From: Thermoplasmata archaeon
Lineage (GTDB): Archaea; Thermoplasmatota; Thermoplasmata; Lutacidiplasmatales; UBA184
Direction of reading: 5' to 3'
Assembly: GCA_030044105.1 (NCBI GenBank)
Contig: JASHWL010000213.1
Span: 1 to 15,433 of the forward strand
Length of the DNA: 15,433 bases
This document shows, piece after piece, positions 14,151 to 15,433 of this stretch. Every line of letters starts with the position of its first letter. Position 1 is the first letter of the stretch. Position numbers and translations under genes: made by a program. Below the pieces are notes generated by a model. The model did no database searches and was not told the origin of the DNA. It was given only the letters and a program-made list of their open reading frames with translations.

Positions 14151-15425
14151 ATGCCGTCCGACCGGTTCGTCTTCGCGCACCTGGCCGACGCGCACGTGGG
14201 CGCGTGGCCGCGCGACCCGGACGTCCGGGCGGCGCTCCGCGAGAGCGTGCTCCGCGCGCTGCGGGTGGTCGGGGAGCGCGACGCCGAGTTCCTGCTGATC
14301 TCGGGCGACCTCTTCCACACCCCGGTGCCCGACCCCGCGGAGGTCGCGCCGGTCGCCGCGGCGCTCCGGGATCTGGTCGAGGCGGGCCGGCGGGTCTACG
14401 CGATCTACGGCTCCCACGACTACGTCGCCCACCGGACCAGCTGGCTCGACGTCCTCGCCGAGACCGGCGTCTTCGTCAAGGTCGCGCCCGAGGCGGTCCG
14501 CGCCGAGGGCACGCGCTGGACCCTCCCGTTCCACGTCGACGGGCCGACCGGCGCGCGGATCGCGGGCATCTCGGGCCGCTCGCACGGGCTCGACCGCGAC
14601 TATTTCCGCGCCGTCGACGCGGAGGCGTTCCGGGCCGAGCCCGGGTTCAAGGTCTTCCAGTTCCACGCCGCGGTCGAGGAGTACCTGCCGCCGTCGCTCC
14701 GGGCGCACATCCGGGGCATCCGGCGCGACGACCTGCCCGCCGGCTGCGACTACTACGCCGGGGGCCACATCCACGTCACGTACGAAGGCGAGGGGCCGGA
14801 CGGCGGCACCCTCGTCAATCCGGGCGCGGTCTTCGGGACCAGCCGGACCGATCTCGAGAACGCGGCGCTGGGCCGGACGCACCAGGGGATCGCGATCGTC
14901 ACGGTCGAGGCCGGGGAGCCGACGGTCGAGTTCGTGGACACCGCACCGCGGGACGTGGTGCGCCTCGTCGACGTCGACCTCAGCGGCCAGACCGCGGCCG
15001 AGGCGCACGCGACAATCGCGGCGCGGCTCGGGCAGGAGCCCGAGCGGCCCGGCACCCTGCTGTTCCCCAAGCTGCGCGGGACGCTCGCGGACGGCAGCCT
15101 CGCCGCGCTCGCGCTCTCGGAGCTCTCGCGCACCGAGGCGCGCGGGTCCGTCTCGGTGCACTGGGACCTCACCGACCTCGAGCTTCCCGCCGCGGCCGAC
15201 GGGGCCGCGGGACCGGAGGGCGAGGTCGAGTCGCTCGAGATCGGCCGACTCCTCGCCGGCGATCCCCCCGCCTGGTGGAGCGGCCCGGACGCGGAGCGCG
15301 GCGTGCGGGAGCTCGTGCGGGAGCTGGGCCTCCCCCGCGGGGACGGCGAGGCGCGGACCGACTATCTGCAGGCCCGGGCCGACGCGGCGCGCCGGATCCT
15401 CGGCGTGCCCCGCGAGTCGGCGTAG
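14151..15425 (+). CDS. mre11: Mre11-type DNA double-strand break repair nuclease
   Basis: 424 residues, typical of archaeal Mre11. Metallophosphoesterase motifs are in order: DAH (Asp13, His15), GDLFH (Asp53, His56), GSHD (87-90, with His89), FQFHAA (His172) and GGHIHV (His206, His208). These bind two Mn2+ ions and support 3'-5' exonuclease and endonuclease activity. The conserved Asn of motif III (GNHD) is Ser88 here. The C-terminal capping region runs from about 280, and a helical, charged C-terminus would bind Rad50. It starts 10 bp after the membrane-protein gene. The window ends 8 bp after the stop, where rad50 is expected but cannot be seen. It acts in end processing of double-strand breaks. 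Family assignment is firm; full activity depends on the Ser change being tolerated. Confidence 0.93.
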   Translation: MPSDRFVFAHLADAHVGAWPRDPDVRAALRESVLRALRVVGERDAEFLLISGDLFHTPVPDPAEVAPVAAALRDLVEAGRRVYAIYGSHDYVAHRTSWLDVLAETGVFVKVAPEAVRAEGTRWTLPFHVDGPTGARIAGISGRSHGLDRDYFRAVDAEAFRAEPGFKVFQFHAAVEEYLPPSLRAHIRGIRRDDLPAGCDYYAGGHIHVTYEGEGPDGGTLVNPGAVFGTSRTDLENAALGRTHQGIAIVTVEAGEPTVEFVDTAPRDVVRLVDVDLSGQTAAEAHATIAARLGQEPERPGTLLFPKLRGTLADGSLAALALSELSRTEARGSVSVHWDLTDLELPAAADGAAGPEGEVESLEIGRLLAGDPPAWWSGPDAERGVRELVRELGLPRGDGEARTDYLQARADAARRILGVPRESA

Positions 15426-15433
15426 GAGCGACC

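Overview
The window looks like chromosomal DNA from a high-GC archaeon, most likely in or near Thermoplasmatota. Several genes have TATA-type promoters with purine-rich upstream sequence, and two start codons lie about 28-31 bases from the TATA element, which suggests leaderless mRNAs. The proteins include an archaeal-style Mre11, a small C2H2 zinc-finger protein and large secreted proteins with ESGLP/WW-type repeats, a kind I associate with Thermoplasmatota surface proteins. The lineage is an inference from gene content. I see no rRNA, tRNA, CRISPR array, insertion sequence or integrase.

Left third (1-5783, minus strand): two large cell-surface genes in tandem. The first (3051 to the left edge, cut off) encodes a signal peptide, about twelve kelch-type repeats and at least four 77-residue repeats spaced exactly 231 bp apart. 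The second (5783-3459) encodes an N-terminal membrane segment, a pectate-lyase-like right-handed beta-helix, two fibronectin type III domains and a C-terminal membrane anchor. A perfect 12-bp palindrome sits where its TATA box should be. A stretch of about 600 bp without a convincing gene (5784-6387) follows.

Middle (6388-10813): a two-gene ABC exporter operon on the minus strand (ATPase and permease overlapping by 4 bp; the permease has an extracellular domain of roughly 220 residues), divergent from thrS. ThrS is a full-length bacterial-type threonyl-tRNA synthetase with intact editing and zinc residues. It converges on a 65-codon C2H2 zinc-finger gene, and the two stop codons share the 4-bp palindrome CTAG.

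Right third (10810-15433): the zinc-finger gene is divergent from hppA, a membrane proton-pumping pyrophosphatase with the lysine that marks the K+-independent class. Next come a convergent 119-residue acidic/charged protein of unknown function, and then a plus-strand pair: a small proline-rich protein with one C-terminal membrane segment, and an Mre11-type nuclease starting 10 bp after it. The Mre11 has Ser in place of the usual Asn in motif III (GSHD for GNHD). The window ends 8 bp after mre11, where rad50 would be expected.

Functionally, the left half is envelope and surface related (surface adhesin-like or glycan-binding proteins plus an ABC exporter). The right half is housekeeping: translation, PPi-driven proton pumping and double-strand-break repair.
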